Assembly: GCA_025454835.1 (NCBI GenBank)
Contig: JALONQ010000002.1
Coordinates: 197,483 to 261,482, forward strand
DNA length: 64,000 bases
Reading direction: 5' to 3'
Source: Bacteroidota bacterium
GTDB lineage: Bacteria; Bacteroidota; Ignavibacteria; UBA10030
A model generated the notes under the pieces. That model searched no databases, was not told the origin of the DNA, and saw only the letters and a list, made by a program, of their open reading frames with translations. Below are positions 19,176 to 27,902 of this stretch, in pieces. The stretch's first letter is position 1. The number at the start of each line of letters is the position of its first letter. The position numbers and the translations under genes were made by a program.

Positions 19176-20609
19176 ATGAACGCCATGACCATCGTGACGA
19201 CGATACGGCGCTCCGGACTCCGGGGTGCCATCCTGTTGAGCCTCATCCCGCTCGCCGCGGGCGTCGCCCAGACGGGCGACCGCACGAACGTGCGCGGCGT
19301 CGGCATGGGTCGTACCGTGAACGCCGCCGCCCGCGGCGTTGACGCGCTCGGCACCAATCCATCGCTTCTTGCGCTTCCCGACAACCGGTTCATCGAGATC
19401 GGACTCCCGACAGTGGGTTTCCACGTGTTGTCGCAGTTCATCTCGTACGACGTCTACAACAAGTACTTCACGGGCGTCGACGTCAACGGCGAGCGGGTCG
19501 CCAAGGTCTTGACGAACCAGGATAAGACCGACCTGCTGAACCTGTTGCCCGACGAAGGCGAGACCCGCGGCAACTTCGAGGTGCGTTCATTGGCGATCAG
19601 CTTCCACCACCATGTGATCGGAGGCCTGGGCTTCAGCATCACTGACCACGTGGGGATGAAGAACAACATCGACAAGGATTTCTTCCGGCTGCCCTTTGAG
19701 GGGATGCCCACGGGCTCACGCTACGACCTGTCCGATACGCGGCAGGAGGGGTGGTGGTGGCGGGAATACGCTTTCTCGTACGGACGCGAAGTGCCGGCCT
19801 TCATACCGCTCACGAAGCGCGTCTTCGTCGGCGCCGGATTCAAGCTCGTCCGCGGCTACGGCGTGTTCGAGACCGTGAACTACCGCGGCATCGTTACGAA
19901 TCCGCTCGTCGATCAGAACCAGACCAACTTCGAAGCACTCTCGGAATTCCTCATCCGAAGATCGGGCATCCAGGAATTCGCGTCTGACAGCGCGGAGTTT
20001 GAGGGACCTTTCCCCGATCCGGCGGGCAAGGGGACCGGATTCGACATCGGTCTGACAGCCGAACTGAACCATGGCATTCGCGTCTCAGCAGCCGTCGTGA
20101 ACATCGGTTCGATCGCGTGGGACAAGAACCTTGTCGAAACGGTGGGTGCGGGAAGCATCGAGATCTCGAACCCGCTCACCGCGGCGGGAAACGATTCGCT
20201 GCTGATCGCCTTGCGCGGCAGGAACCGCCCGGGCTCCGCCTTCTCAACTCCGCTGCCGACGCAGCTTCGCGTCGGGGCGACGATGCGGTCGGACGAGGTG
20301 CCGTTCTTGAAATGGCTCCCGGGCCGTCTGGCCCTGGCCATCGACTACACGCAGGGTTTCAACGAGTCGCTCGGGAATTCCACGCAGCCCCGGTTCTCGC
20401 TCGGAACGGAGTATCGCCTCATCCCGCTCATTCCGCTTCGCACCGGTATCGCCTGGGGCGGCGGCGATTCGTTCCGGTGGGCGGCGGGCTTCGGTCTGGA
20501 CCTGTATTTCCTGAGCCTCGACCTGGCCACGGAGAACATCGGCGTCCTGACCTCGCTCGACAACTTCAGCATGCTCCAGTTCTCGGCGGGATTGAAGATC
20601 AAGATCTAG
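19176..20609 (+). CDS. Outer-membrane barrel protein, PorV/FadL-like
   Basis: A 477-residue protein with a signal peptide (A-A-G-V-A-Q), then R-G-V-G-M-G-R-T-V-N-A-A-A-R-G-V-D-A-L-G-T-N-P-S. This G-x-G-x-A....N-P-S/A entry is typical of PorV/PorQ/FadL-like barrels. The rest is alternating beta strands, and the last strand ends F-S-A-G-L-K-I-K-I. It is co-transcribed with the large lipoprotein before it and followed by a hairpin at 20646-20689. Possible roles are assembly or anchoring of the lipoprotein, or hydrophobic transport. The barrel call is good; the function is open. Confidence 0.78.
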   Translation: MNAMTIVTTIRRSGLRGAILLSLIPLAAGVAQTGDRTNVRGVGMGRTVNAAARGVDALGTNPSLLALPDNRFIEIGLPTVGFHVLSQFISYDVYNKYFTGVDVNGERVAKVLTNQDKTDLLNLLPDEGETRGNFEVRSLAISFHHHVIGGLGFSITDHVGMKNNIDKDFFRLPFEGMPTGSRYDLSDTRQEGWWWREYAFSYGREVPAFIPLTKRVFVGAGFKLVRGYGVFETVNYRGIVTNPLVDQNQTNFEALSEFLIRRSGIQEFASDSAEFEGPFPDPAGKGTGFDIGLTAELNHGIRVSAAVVNIGSIAWDKNLVETVGAGSIEISNPLTAAGNDSLLIALRGRNRPGSAFSTPLPTQLRVGATMRSDEVPFLKWLPGRLALAIDYTQGFNESLGNSTQPRFSLGTEYRLIPLIPLRTGIAWGGGDSFRWAAGFGLDLYFLSLDLATENIGVLTSLDNFSMLQFSAGLKIKI

Positions 20610-20645
20610 CGCGTCACAACGCGAAGCGGCAAGCGCCAAACGTCA

Positions 20646-20689
20646 AACCGCCAAGTGTCCCGGGTCGTTCGCTCGGGCGCTTGGCGGTT
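20646..20689. terminator. Terminator hairpin between convergent barrel gene and rpoN
   Basis: AACCGCCAAG (20646-20655) pairs perfectly with CTTGGCGGTT (20680-20689), with an inner CCCG/CGGG pairing. The + strand continues CTGCTTTC. It probably terminates the upstream unit. Confidence 0.65.
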
Positions 20690-20708
20690 CTGCTTTCATG
20701 AGAAGATG

Positions 20709-20780
20709 AGCCACAAAGGACACATAGAGCACAAAGGGACATGAGTACACATCTCCGTGCTCTTTGTGATCTCTGTGGCT
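20709..20780. repeat. Dispersed repeat in inverted orientation
   Basis: Two 28-base arms (20709-20736 and 20753-20780) are inverted copies with about 22 of 28 matches. Consensus unit: AGCCACRRAG-N2-CACARAGAGCAC. A third copy is at 46402-46424. It would fold into a long imperfect hairpin in RNA. Confidence 0.7.
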
Positions 20781-20802
20781 GCATCAACGTTCGGCGTGTC
20801 GC

Positions 20803-22239
20803 TTAGATCTTCACGCGCAGGCGCGCGATGGGAATGCCGAGGGCTTCGCGATACTTGGCGACGGTCCGGCGGGCGATGTGGATCCCTTCTCCGTTGAGCA
20901 CCTTCCCGATGGCGTCGTCGTTGAGGGGGTTCTTGGGGTCCTCGGCTTCGATCAGGTCACGGATACGCTGTTTGACGGTCGAGTTCGAGACGTCTTCGCC
21001 CGATTCCGACGTGAGGCCCGACGTGAAGAAATGCCGCAGTTGGAACACGCCCCACTCGGTCTGCACATATTTGCTGTTGACGACGCGGCTGATCGTTGAG
21101 ATGTCGACGCCCACCACCTCGGCCACATCCTTGTAGATCATCGGCTTCAACACCTCGCCGTTCTCGAACCATTGCCGTTGCCGTTCGACGATCGCCCGCA
21201 TGACGCGCAGAAGCGTCTCCCGTCGCTGATGGATCGAAGCGATGAACCACTTGGCCGCCTCGAACTTCTTCCTGACAAAGTCCTTCGCATCCTGCGCCAC
21301 CTTCTTGCCTTTGGGCGCGATGAGCTGCTTGTACGCGTTATTGATCCGGAGCGGAGGGATATTTCGGTCGTTCAGGAGGATGAGGAAATCCCCCTGGTCC
21401 TTGGTCACGATGAAGTCGGGCGTGACGTAGTTCTCCTGAGCGCTGAACTCACCCTCGCCCGGCTTCGGGTTGAGGTGCTGGATGAGCTCGATCGCCTTCT
21501 TCATGGTCTCCGAAGAGACATGGAGATGTTTCAGAAGGATGTCATACCGCTTCTGGCGGAAGTCTTCGAAGTGCTGCGTGACGATCTTCAAGGCCAGCTC
21601 GCGCAGAGCGGCGGGGAAATGGCCCGTTCGAAGCTGCGCCGCGAGGCACTCCGGCAGGGTGCGCGACCCGACGCCCGGCGGCTCGAGACCTTGGATCAGA
21701 TGAAGGACATGTTCGGCCCTTTGAAGGGTCAGCGAAAGATCGAAGGTCAGGTTCAGGTCCTGTACGATGAGTTCCAGCTCGCGCCGAAGGTAACCGTCTT
21801 CGTCGACGTTCCCCAGGATCTCTTCGGCGATCATCTCGTCGTCGTGGTCGATGTCGAGCATGTGGAACTGCGTCATCAGACGCTCGGTCAGCGGGACGGT
21901 CGCCGGAAGCGGAGCTTCGTATTCCTCTTCATCATTGCGGGGCTGTGACTCGGGGCTCTTGTAGCCGGCGTTGTCGTCGTGCATGTAGTCGTCGAGCGTA
22001 TACCGATCGTCGTCGCGCTCGTCGCGTTCTCCTTCGATCTGGTCCGACGATGCTTCCGGGGCCTCCTGGTCCTGCGCCAGCTCCATCTCGTCGCCCAGCT
22101 CCAGCATGGGGTTCTGCTCGAGCTCCAACTTAACGCGTTGTTCAAGCGACAATGTCGGTAGTTGCAGCAGCTTCAGGTACTGGACCTGCTGCGGCGTGAG
22201 TTTCAGGCCGAGTCTGAGTTGTTGTTGGAGCGACAGCAT
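20803..22239 (-). CDS. rpoN: RNA polymerase sigma-54 factor
   Basis: A 478-residue protein with all RpoN regions: a Gln/Leu-rich activator-binding N-terminus (L-Q-Q-Q-L-R-L-G-L-K-L-T-P-Q-Q-V-Q), an acidic linker, core-binding and DNA-binding domains, a helix-turn-helix (D-I-S-T-I-S-R-V-V-N-S-K-Y), and the RpoN box A-R-R-T-V-A-K-Y-R-E near the C-terminus. It directs polymerase to -24/-12 promoters that need enhancer-binding ATPases. The start is three bases downstream of the DUF3109 stop, so the two are co-transcribed from the promoter at 22823-22851. Confidence 0.97.
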   Translation of the reverse strand: MLSLQQQLRLGLKLTPQQVQYLKLLQLPTLSLEQRVKLELEQNPMLELGDEMELAQDQEAPEASSDQIEGERDERDDDRYTLDDYMHDDNAGYKSPESQPRNDEEEYEAPLPATVPLTERLMTQFHMLDIDHDDEMIAEEILGNVDEDGYLRRELELIVQDLNLTFDLSLTLQRAEHVLHLIQGLEPPGVGSRTLPECLAAQLRTGHFPAALRELALKIVTQHFEDFRQKRYDILLKHLHVSSETMKKAIELIQHLNPKPGEGEFSAQENYVTPDFIVTKDQGDFLILLNDRNIPPLRINNAYKQLIAPKGKKVAQDAKDFVRKKFEAAKWFIASIHQRRETLLRVMRAIVERQRQWFENGEVLKPMIYKDVAEVVGVDISTISRVVNSKYVQTEWGVFQLRHFFTSGLTSESGEDVSNSTVKQRIRDLIEAEDPKNPLNDDAIGKVLNGEGIHIARRTVAKYREALGIPIARLRVKI

Positions 22240-22242
22240 CGT

Positions 22243-22818
22243 TCAGATCCGTTTCAGTCCTTCGGCGGCGGCATTCCGTGCAGAGGCGGTCCATTGGGTA
22301 CCGTAGACGCGTTCGAGCGCCTCGCTGAGGAAATCCGCCATCTGTATCCCTTCACGCTCTCCCCGGTCTCGAGCCGGGCGGCAGATCGGTGACTCTTCAT
22401 AGCGTACGCGCTCCGGTGACCCCTGGTCGATGCGGATGGGGTAGAGGTGGCACGACACCGGTTTGCGCCAGCCGAAGCGTCCCTGATGATACAAGCGTTC
22501 GATCGAGCACACGGCGATCCCGGCATCGTCCACCACAAAGACGCAGGCCGCGCCATCCACACAGATCGTCGTCCGGTCTCCTGCGGGTCCCTCCAACGGT
22601 CCTTGTGCCTCGAGGATCTCCAAGTGACGCGGCGAAAGCAGGGGGCGAACGACCCTTGCGGCCTCGTGCATGATCGCCACTTCGTCCTCACGGATCGGGG
22701 CCCCGCGCCCTCCCGGGATCGTACAGCATGCCCCGCGACAGGCGGGGAGGTCGCACGCGAACGAGGTGCTCAAGACCCTCGTGTCGAGCGAAACGTCTCC
22801 GAATTCCTTGTACGCCAT
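22243..22818 (-). CDS. DUF3109 (YkgJ-like cysteine-cluster) protein
   Basis: A 191-residue cytoplasmic protein with the DUF3109 signature: F-A-C-D-L-P-A-C-R-G-A-C-C, G-G-R-G-A-P-I, C-V-D-G-A-A-C-V-F, A-V-C-S-I-E and R-K-P-V-S-C-H-L-Y-P-I-R-I. The conserved Cys and His residues suggest metal or Fe-S binding; the molecular role is unknown. The start at 22818 matches the family's usual N-terminus; the frame extends upstream but without family similarity. The promoter's -10 ends only four bases before this ATG, so the mRNA may be leaderless. rpoN follows directly. Confidence 0.87.
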   Translation of the reverse strand: MAYKEFGDVSLDTRVLSTSFACDLPACRGACCTIPGGRGAPIREDEVAIMHEAARVVRPLLSPRHLEILEAQGPLEGPAGDRTTICVDGAACVFVVDDAGIAVCSIERLYHQGRFGWRKPVSCHLYPIRIDQGSPERVRYEESPICRPARDRGEREGIQMADFLSEALERVYGTQWTASARNAAAEGLKRI

Positions 22819-22822
22819 GACA

Positions 22823-22851
22823 AAAGTATAGGCAAAAACGCCCTCAAACAA
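22823..22851 (-). promoter_or_regulatory. Promoter of DUF3109-rpoN, TTG-N20-TAnnTT type
   Basis: The minus strand has TTG (22851-22849), 20 bases, then TACTTT (22828-22823); TACTTTTG also matches the Bacteroidetes -7 element TAnnTTTG. An overlapping TATACT (22830-22825) would place the transcription start exactly on the A of the ATG. Confidence 0.65.
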
Positions 22852-23025
22852 AAGGCGTGCCAGAACATCAGAACACAAACTTGGATTGATGAAGCCTTCG
22901 ATCCGTTTCATCTGCCGAGCATCCTCCAGGAGTTGACGTCCGAACCTGGTCAAACACTCTTCAGGCCTCCGGAGGATCGATGTCGATCCGACCTCAAGAA
23001 CCCAGGATCCGCTCCGCGAACCGGT

Positions 23026-24117
23026 TCATATTCGTACGAACCATTTTCCTGGCAGCTGTCGCACCAAGCCCTTGAACTCGAGCCCGAGCAGAGCCACGAG
23101 GGCATCGGCCGGGCCGAGCGATGATCGTTCTGCCAGTTCGTCGATGTGGACCGGATCTGAAGTGACATGGTCGAAGATCATCCGCTCGGTGGGTGCCAGT
23201 TCCGGGATCAGGCACGGTTGTATCGGCAGATCTCCCTTCGGAGCCATTCGCAACTCCGCGAGCACATCATCGAAGCACGCCACCAGTTTGGCCCGGCCGT
23301 CCCGGATCAGCGCATGGGTGCCGGCGCTTCGCTCCGCGTGGATCGACCCGGGTACGGCGAACACCTCCCGGCCTTGGTCGAGCGCTGACGCCGCCGTGAT
23401 CATCGCGCCGCCATCCAGAGCCGATTCGATGACGAGCGTGCCGAGCGTCATGCCGCTGACGATCCGGTTCCTCCGCGGAAAATTCGTCGCGTCGGGCTTG
23501 GTGCCGAATGGGAACTCTGTTACTACGGCGCCGCGGGTGGAGATCTCACGCATCAGCCGTGCGTTCTCGGACGGATACGGAACATCCAGCCCCGACCCGA
23601 GTACTGCGATCGTTCGTCCTCCTGCCTCGAGCGACGCACGGTGAGCAACGGTGTCGATGCCACGCGCCAAGCCGCTCACGACGGCGACCGAACTCCCTAC
23701 GGCCAGGCGTGCCATCTCTTCGGCGACCCGCTGTCCGTACGGACTCGGGGACCTCGTCCCCACGATCGCGAGGCTGATGCGGTCCTCTTCCGCGACATGC
23801 CCCGTCATGAACAGCAGGACCGGCGGGTCATAGATCGATCGAAGCGCCTCGGGATATCGCGGGTCGTTGAACGGTATGATCAGCGAACCCGTCCGTGCAG
23901 CCCTTCGGATCTGATCGTCGGCGAAGTCTCCCGCCGCGCGGGCGATGTGCAAGGCCGTCGTGCGGTCGATGCCGCGCACGCGGATGAGTGCGCGCGGCGA
24001 TGCCGAAAGCACAGAAGAAGGATCGTGGAAGTGTTCGAGAAGCGCGCGGATCCGGACCGGACCCAGGCGCGGGATCGAGACCAGTGTCAGAAGGTCCCGT
24101 ACGTCGTACGGTTCCAT
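23026..24117 (-). CDS. dprA: DNA-processing protein DprA
   Basis: A 363-residue protein. An N-terminal SAM/HhH-like region (P-R-L-G-P-V-R-I-R-A-L-L) precedes the Rossmann DprA/Smf core: A-I-V-G-T-R-S-P-S-P-Y-G, V-V-S-G-L-A-R-G-I-D-T-V-A-H, G-S-G-L-D-V-P-Y-P, N-F-P-R-R-N-R-I-V-S-G and V-P-G-S. A winged-helix-like C-terminus follows (about residues 295-363). DprA loads RecA onto incoming single-stranded DNA in natural transformation. It lies downstream of the glmM-like gene in the same direction. Identification is firm. Confidence 0.95.
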   Translation of the reverse strand: MEPYDVRDLLTLVSIPRLGPVRIRALLEHFHDPSSVLSASPRALIRVRGIDRTTALHIARAAGDFADDQIRRAARTGSLIIPFNDPRYPEALRSIYDPPVLLFMTGHVAEEDRISLAIVGTRSPSPYGQRVAEEMARLAVGSSVAVVSGLARGIDTVAHRASLEAGGRTIAVLGSGLDVPYPSENARLMREISTRGAVVTEFPFGTKPDATNFPRRNRIVSGMTLGTLVIESALDGGAMITAASALDQGREVFAVPGSIHAERSAGTHALIRDGRAKLVACFDDVLAELRMAPKGDLPIQPCLIPELAPTERMIFDHVTSDPVHIDELAERSSLGPADALVALLGLEFKGLVRQLPGKWFVRI

Positions 24118-24169
24118 GACATCCCCCTCAGGATGTGGAGCGGCAATGAACCTTGACGCGGGCCGCGAC

Positions 24170-25528
24170 TTATCGGCCTGCGATCCGCTGCGTGAAGCGG
24201 GTGACGAGTGCGTCGGCGCTGGAGCGGTCGGGCGCCTCAGCGATGATGCGAATGATGGGTTCCGTGTTCGAAAGCCGCAGGTGGACCCAGGCGTCTGGGA
24301 AGTCGATCTTCAGTCCGTCGTCGGTGTTGACGCGTCCCGCTGATCCGACTTCCTCGGCGATCTCGGCCAGCCGTGCTCGCGCGTCGAGGCTTCCCACCTC
24401 GACCTTTCCCTTCGTGATCGTATACTGCGGCAACGATGCCCGCCAGCTCGACGTCGGCCCTGCATGTTCCGCCAGCGCCTGGAGGACCATACCGACCCCG
24501 ACGAGCGCGTCGCGCCCTGCATGGACCGTGGGATAGATGACGCCGCCGCTTCCTTCGCCGCCGATGACCGCACCGAGATCGACCATCCGTTGGGCCACAT
24601 TGATCTCACCGACCGGCGTTCGAACGCAGGAGGCGCCGTATCGTTTCGCGACGTCCTCCACGGCGCGGGTCGTCGACAGGTTGACCACCACCGTATGTCC
24701 AGACCTGCCCCAATCCTGTTCTCGACGAAGCACGAGGTCAACGGCGGTCGTGACGGTGTACTCTTCGCCGATCGGTTCGCCCCGCTCGTCAATGACGACG
24801 AGCCGGTCGGAATCCGGATCGATCGCGAGGCCCACGTCGGCCTTCTCAGCCTTCACGCGCTGCGCCAAGTCGCCCAGATTCTCCGGGATCGGTTCGGGCG
24901 TGTGGGCGAAGACGCCGCTGACGTCACAATAGAGCTCGACCACCTCGCAGCCGAGTTGGCGAAGCAACTCAGGGGCCACGGTGCCGCCCGAGGCGTTCAC
25001 GCAGTCGACAACGACCTTGAGTCGCCGCTTCCGGATAAGTTCGGGCCGAAGGATCGGCATGCGAAGCACGGCGTCCATGTGCGCCTCGCGCAGGTCCTGC
25101 CGGTCGGATCGCTTCCCGACGCGGTCCCACGGACGGTATTCGAACCCGCCGCGATCGGCGATCGCCCAGAAGGCCTTGTTCTCGTCCAAATTCAGGAAGA
25201 GGCCGGTGCAGGCAAAGAATTTCAGCCCGTTCCAGACCATCGGGTTGTGACTTGCGGTCACCGAGATGCCGCCGGCCAGTCCGAGGCGTTCCACGGCCAG
25301 CGCGACCGTGGGCGTAGGGACGATCCCGAGGTCAATGACATCGGAACCCATTTGACGAAGAGCACCTGCGACCAGATCGACGATCGGAGGACCGCTGATG
25401 CGTCCGTCACGCCCAACGGCGATCGGGCCTCGTTTGCAGTACTCGGAAAACGCCGCCGCGTATTTCGTGATGACCTCAGGGGTTAGGGTCGAGCCGACCA
25501 CCCCTCGGATCCCTGAGATACTGACCAT
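24170..25528 (-). CDS. glmM: Phosphoglucosamine mutase/phosphohexomutase
   Basis: A 452-residue alpha-D-phosphohexomutase. It has I-S-G-I-R-G-V-V-G near the N-terminus, catalytic phosphoserine in T-A-S-H-N-P, metal loop D-P-D-S-D-R, sugar-binding G-E-G-S-G-G-V, and the phosphate-binding R-L-S-N-T-E-P-I-I-R-I. These proteins interconvert hexose 1- and 6-phosphates; GlmM makes glucosamine-1-phosphate for UDP-GlcNAc. The alternative GlmU-like enzyme at 34167 would use that product, which supports GlmM, but phosphomannomutase activity cannot be excluded. The ATG at 25528 is preferred over a TTG at 25537. Confidence 0.85.
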   Translation of the reverse strand: MVSISGIRGVVGSTLTPEVITKYAAAFSEYCKRGPIAVGRDGRISGPPIVDLVAGALRQMGSDVIDLGIVPTPTVALAVERLGLAGGISVTASHNPMVWNGLKFFACTGLFLNLDENKAFWAIADRGGFEYRPWDRVGKRSDRQDLREAHMDAVLRMPILRPELIRKRRLKVVVDCVNASGGTVAPELLRQLGCEVVELYCDVSGVFAHTPEPIPENLGDLAQRVKAEKADVGLAIDPDSDRLVVIDERGEPIGEEYTVTTAVDLVLRREQDWGRSGHTVVVNLSTTRAVEDVAKRYGASCVRTPVGEINVAQRMVDLGAVIGGEGSGGVIYPTVHAGRDALVGVGMVLQALAEHAGPTSSWRASLPQYTITKGKVEVGSLDARARLAEIAEEVGSAGRVNTDDGLKIDFPDAWVHLRLSNTEPIIRIIAEAPDRSSADALVTRFTQRIAGR

Positions 25529-25561
25529 GAGCGACAAAGAGAACCTCGCAAAAAGTGCGGC

Positions 25562-25590
25562 AATATAGGCACGATGGCCGGGAGAATCAA
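25562..25590 (-). promoter_or_regulatory. glmM promoter, TTG-N20-TAnnTT type
   Basis: Minus-strand TTG (25590-25588), exactly 20 bases, TATATT (25567-25562). The transcription start is expected near 25555, giving a leader of about 27 bases to the ATG at 25528. It is divergent from the AMMECR1 promoter. Confidence 0.75.
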
Positions 25591-25605
25591 CCCTGACCCC
25601 CTTCC

Positions 25606-25634
25606 TTGAATGTCACAGCGCACCTCGGTACCTT
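25606..25634 (+). promoter_or_regulatory. AMMECR1 operon promoter, predicted leaderless start
   Basis: TTG (25606-25608), 20 bases, TACCTT (25629-25634). The ATG at 25641 begins seven bases after the hexamer end, exactly where +1 is expected, and no Shine-Dalgarno is present. Confidence 0.7.
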
Positions 25635-25640
25635 GGTACC

Positions 25641-26213
25641 ATGAACGGCGTCAAGCTGACCTCCGATGAGAAGCGGACGCTGGTCCTGTTGGCACGTGCG
25701 ACCATCGCACAGTGGGCCGGACTCCCAGCATCCATGCCGGCGACGAGCGGCCGGTTGCTCACCGAGAAACGCGGCGTCTTCGTCACTCTTCGTATCCATG
25801 GCGACCTCCGCGGTTGTATCGGATACATCCAACCCTTCGAGACGGTCGCCGATGCCGTGCGCGAGCTCGCCGTCAAATCGGCGAGTGAAGATCCCCGTTT
25901 TGATCCGCTGACCCCAGAAGAGGTTGGGCAGCTCTCGATCGAGATCTCCGTCCTCACGCCCCTTGAGCCGATCGGCGGTCCTTCCGAAGTGGCCGTTGGC
26001 CAACATGGGCTCGTCGTCGATGCAGGCTGGCGGCGGGGACTCCTCTTGCCGGAGGTGGCGATCGAGGAAGGGTGGGATGCAGAGCAATTCCTGTCCGGCA
26101 CGTGTCGAAAGGCAGGTCTTGGCCGCGACGCTTGGCGCAGACCTGGGCTCAAGCTCTATCGTTTCGAGACCGAGCACTTCTCCGAAGAGACTGAGCGCGT
26201 GGGTCAGCCATGA
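25641..26213 (+). CDS. amrA: AMMECR1-domain protein (AmmeMemoRadiSam system protein A)
   Basis: A 190-residue AMMECR1-family protein. It has G-V-F-V-T-L-R-I-H-G-D-L-R-G-C-I-G-Y, A-V-R-E-L-A-V-K-S-A-S-E-D-P-R-F, L-S-I-E-I-S-V-L-T-P-L-E-P and G-L-L-L-P-E-V-A, including the invariant R-G-C-I-G loop with a candidate catalytic Cys. The family is found from archaea to humans and is usually encoded with MEMO-like and radical-SAM partners; its biochemical role is not established. The stop overlaps the next ATG by four bases, coupling it to the MEMO gene. Confidence 0.93.
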   Translation: MNGVKLTSDEKRTLVLLARATIAQWAGLPASMPATSGRLLTEKRGVFVTLRIHGDLRGCIGYIQPFETVADAVRELAVKSASEDPRFDPLTPEEVGQLSIEISVLTPLEPIGGPSEVAVGQHGLVVDAGWRRGLLLPEVAIEEGWDAEQFLSGTCRKAGLGRDAWRRPGLKLYRFETEHFSEETERVGQP

Positions 26214-27052
26214 CGACGATGACGCGGCTCGTCCGGCCGCCGGCCGTGGCAGGGATGTTCTATTCCGGAACGGCCCGAACGTTGCGCCGGGACATCGAGG
26301 CGTTGGTCGACGAGGCCGTGTCTGAATTGCCGTCTGTGTCCGGCCGCATGATCGGGGCCATCGTGCCTCACGCGGGCTATCAGTATTCCGGTCGCACAGC
26401 TGCTTCGGTCTATGCGCTCCTCGGCAAGGCCGACGTCGAGACGGCCGTCTTCGTCGGACCGAGTCATCGCGAAGCGTTCCACGGATCAGCAGTGTTCCCT
26501 GGGACAGCGTTTGCCACGCCGCTCGGTGAAGTTGCGATCGACGTACCGTTGGCCACTGCGCTGGCCGCCGCCGGAGGGTCGGTCGCATCGTCCGCGGCAG
26601 GCCATCGACTGGAACATGCGATCGAGGTCCAGGTCCCCTTCCTCCAGGTCCTGTGTCCGCAGGCGAAGATGGTGGCCGTGACGATGGGCGACCAGGGGTC
26701 CCGGTCGTGCGGCGACCTGGCGAAAGCGCTGGCGTCGGTCCTCAAGAACCGATCCGCCGTTGTGATCGCTTCCTCCGATCTTTCGCACTATCATCCTTAC
26801 GCAGAGGCGGTCCTTTTAGACCGGGTTGTGGCAGGTCATGTCCGCTCGTTTCAATCCAAACGCCTGCAGGAGGATCTCCAGCATGACCGTGTGGAGGCCT
26901 GTGGCGGCGGTCCGATGGTGGCGGTGATGACGGCGGCACAGTCCCTGGGTGCGACGACAGCCACAGTCCTTCATGCGTGTAATTCAGGCGACGTCACGGG
27001 TGACCATTTGGGCGTCGTCGGCTATCTCTCCGCGGTCTTCACCACTTCGTGA
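26210..27052 (+). CDS. amrB: MEMO1-family protein (AmmeMemoRadiSam system protein B)
   Basis: A 280-residue MEMO protein. It contains R-P-P-A-V-A-G-M-F-Y, V-P-H-A-G-Y-Q-Y-S-G, F-V-G-P-S-H, H-R-L-E-H-A-I-E-V-Q-V-P-F-L-Q, S-S-D-L-S-H-Y, A-C-G-G-G-P and C-N-S-G-D. The His, Asp and Cys residues match the metal site of the LigB-like dioxygenase fold and human MEMO1. The function in bacteria is unresolved. The ATGA overlap with amrA and a 3-base gap to the DUF2520 gene show one operon. The third classical partner, a radical-SAM protein, is not present in this window. Confidence 0.93.
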   Translation: MTTMTRLVRPPAVAGMFYSGTARTLRRDIEALVDEAVSELPSVSGRMIGAIVPHAGYQYSGRTAASVYALLGKADVETAVFVGPSHREAFHGSAVFPGTAFATPLGEVAIDVPLATALAAAGGSVASSAAGHRLEHAIEVQVPFLQVLCPQAKMVAVTMGDQGSRSCGDLAKALASVLKNRSAVVIASSDLSHYHPYAEAVLLDRVVAGHVRSFQSKRLQEDLQHDRVEACGGGPMVAVMTAAQSLGATTATVLHACNSGDVTGDHLGVVGYLSAVFTTS

Positions 27053-27055
27053 ACT

Positions 27056-27883
27056 ATGCGATCATCTCAACGCACGATCGCGCTGATCGGCGCGGGTCCG
27101 GTCGGCACGTCGCTGGCGATCCACGCCCAGCGCCTTGGACGACGGGTCGTTGCCGTCGTCGCTCGGCATGGCCGCACCAGCCAGCGCTTGGCGCGCCGTG
27201 TCAAATGTCGTTCCTACGGCACGTCCGTGTCGATCATCCCTTCGGATGTCGATCTTGTGGTCATCGCGGTGCCCGACGGCGAGATCGCCCGCGTCGCCGC
27301 CTCACTCGCTTCGACGGTCTCATGGAGGCGACGGACCGCATTCGTACATTGTTCGGGCGCCGTGACGAGTGACGCGCTTGCACCGTTGCGTGCGAGGGGA
27401 CACCGCGTCGCCTCTCTCCATCCCATCCAGACATTTCCCCGCGCGGCGCTGCGATTCGCGGATGCGACGCTTCTTCAGAATATTGCGTGGGGTGTCGAAG
27501 CCGCCACCGGACAGCGCACCTGGGCGGAGCGTCTCGTGCGCGAGTGGAAGGGAAGGCCCGTTCGGGTTCCGAAAGAGGCGAAAATTACGTACCATCTTGC
27601 TTGCACGTTCGCCGCCAACTATCCGGTCGTGTTGTGGCAGTTGACGGCCGAGCTCGGCCGCGCGGCGCGTATACCCGGGGGACTTGGACCGTTCATACCG
27701 CTGATCTTGGAGAGCCTCAGCTATGCGTACGAACTCGGCCCGAAGCGGGCGCTCACAGGACCGGCCGCACGCGGCGAATCTTCGGTGCTACGAAAGCACC
27801 GTGAAGCACTTCGCCGGCTAAGCCCAACCTGGGTACCGTTGTTCAACGCTCTGGTTCACCAAGCCCGTCGTCGTTCTCGCTGA
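27056..27883 (+). CDS. Rossmann-fold/DUF2520 oxidoreductase-like protein
   Basis: A 275-residue protein. The N-terminal NAD(P)-binding fold has I-G-A-G-P-V-G-T-S-L and D-L-V-V-I-A-V-P-D-G-E-I, with H-C-S-G-A-V-T-S-D-A-L and S-L-H-P-I-Q-T-F. The C-terminal DUF2520 helical domain is about residues 150-270. It resembles prephenate- or pyrroline-5-carboxylate-reductase-like dehydrogenases, but the substrate is unknown. It lies three bases after the MEMO gene and 20 before an enoyl-CoA hydratase gene. The Arg-rich C-terminus is unusual but probably not functional. Confidence 0.85.
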   Translation: MRSSQRTIALIGAGPVGTSLAIHAQRLGRRVVAVVARHGRTSQRLARRVKCRSYGTSVSIIPSDVDLVVIAVPDGEIARVAASLASTVSWRRRTAFVHCSGAVTSDALAPLRARGHRVASLHPIQTFPRAALRFADATLLQNIAWGVEAATGQRTWAERLVREWKGRPVRVPKEAKITYHLACTFAANYPVVLWQLTAELGRAARIPGGLGPFIPLILESLSYAYELGPKRALTGPAARGESSVLRKHREALRRLSPTWVPLFNALVHQARRRSR

Positions 27884-27902
27884 TCACCCCCGAGGCACTC
27901 GC

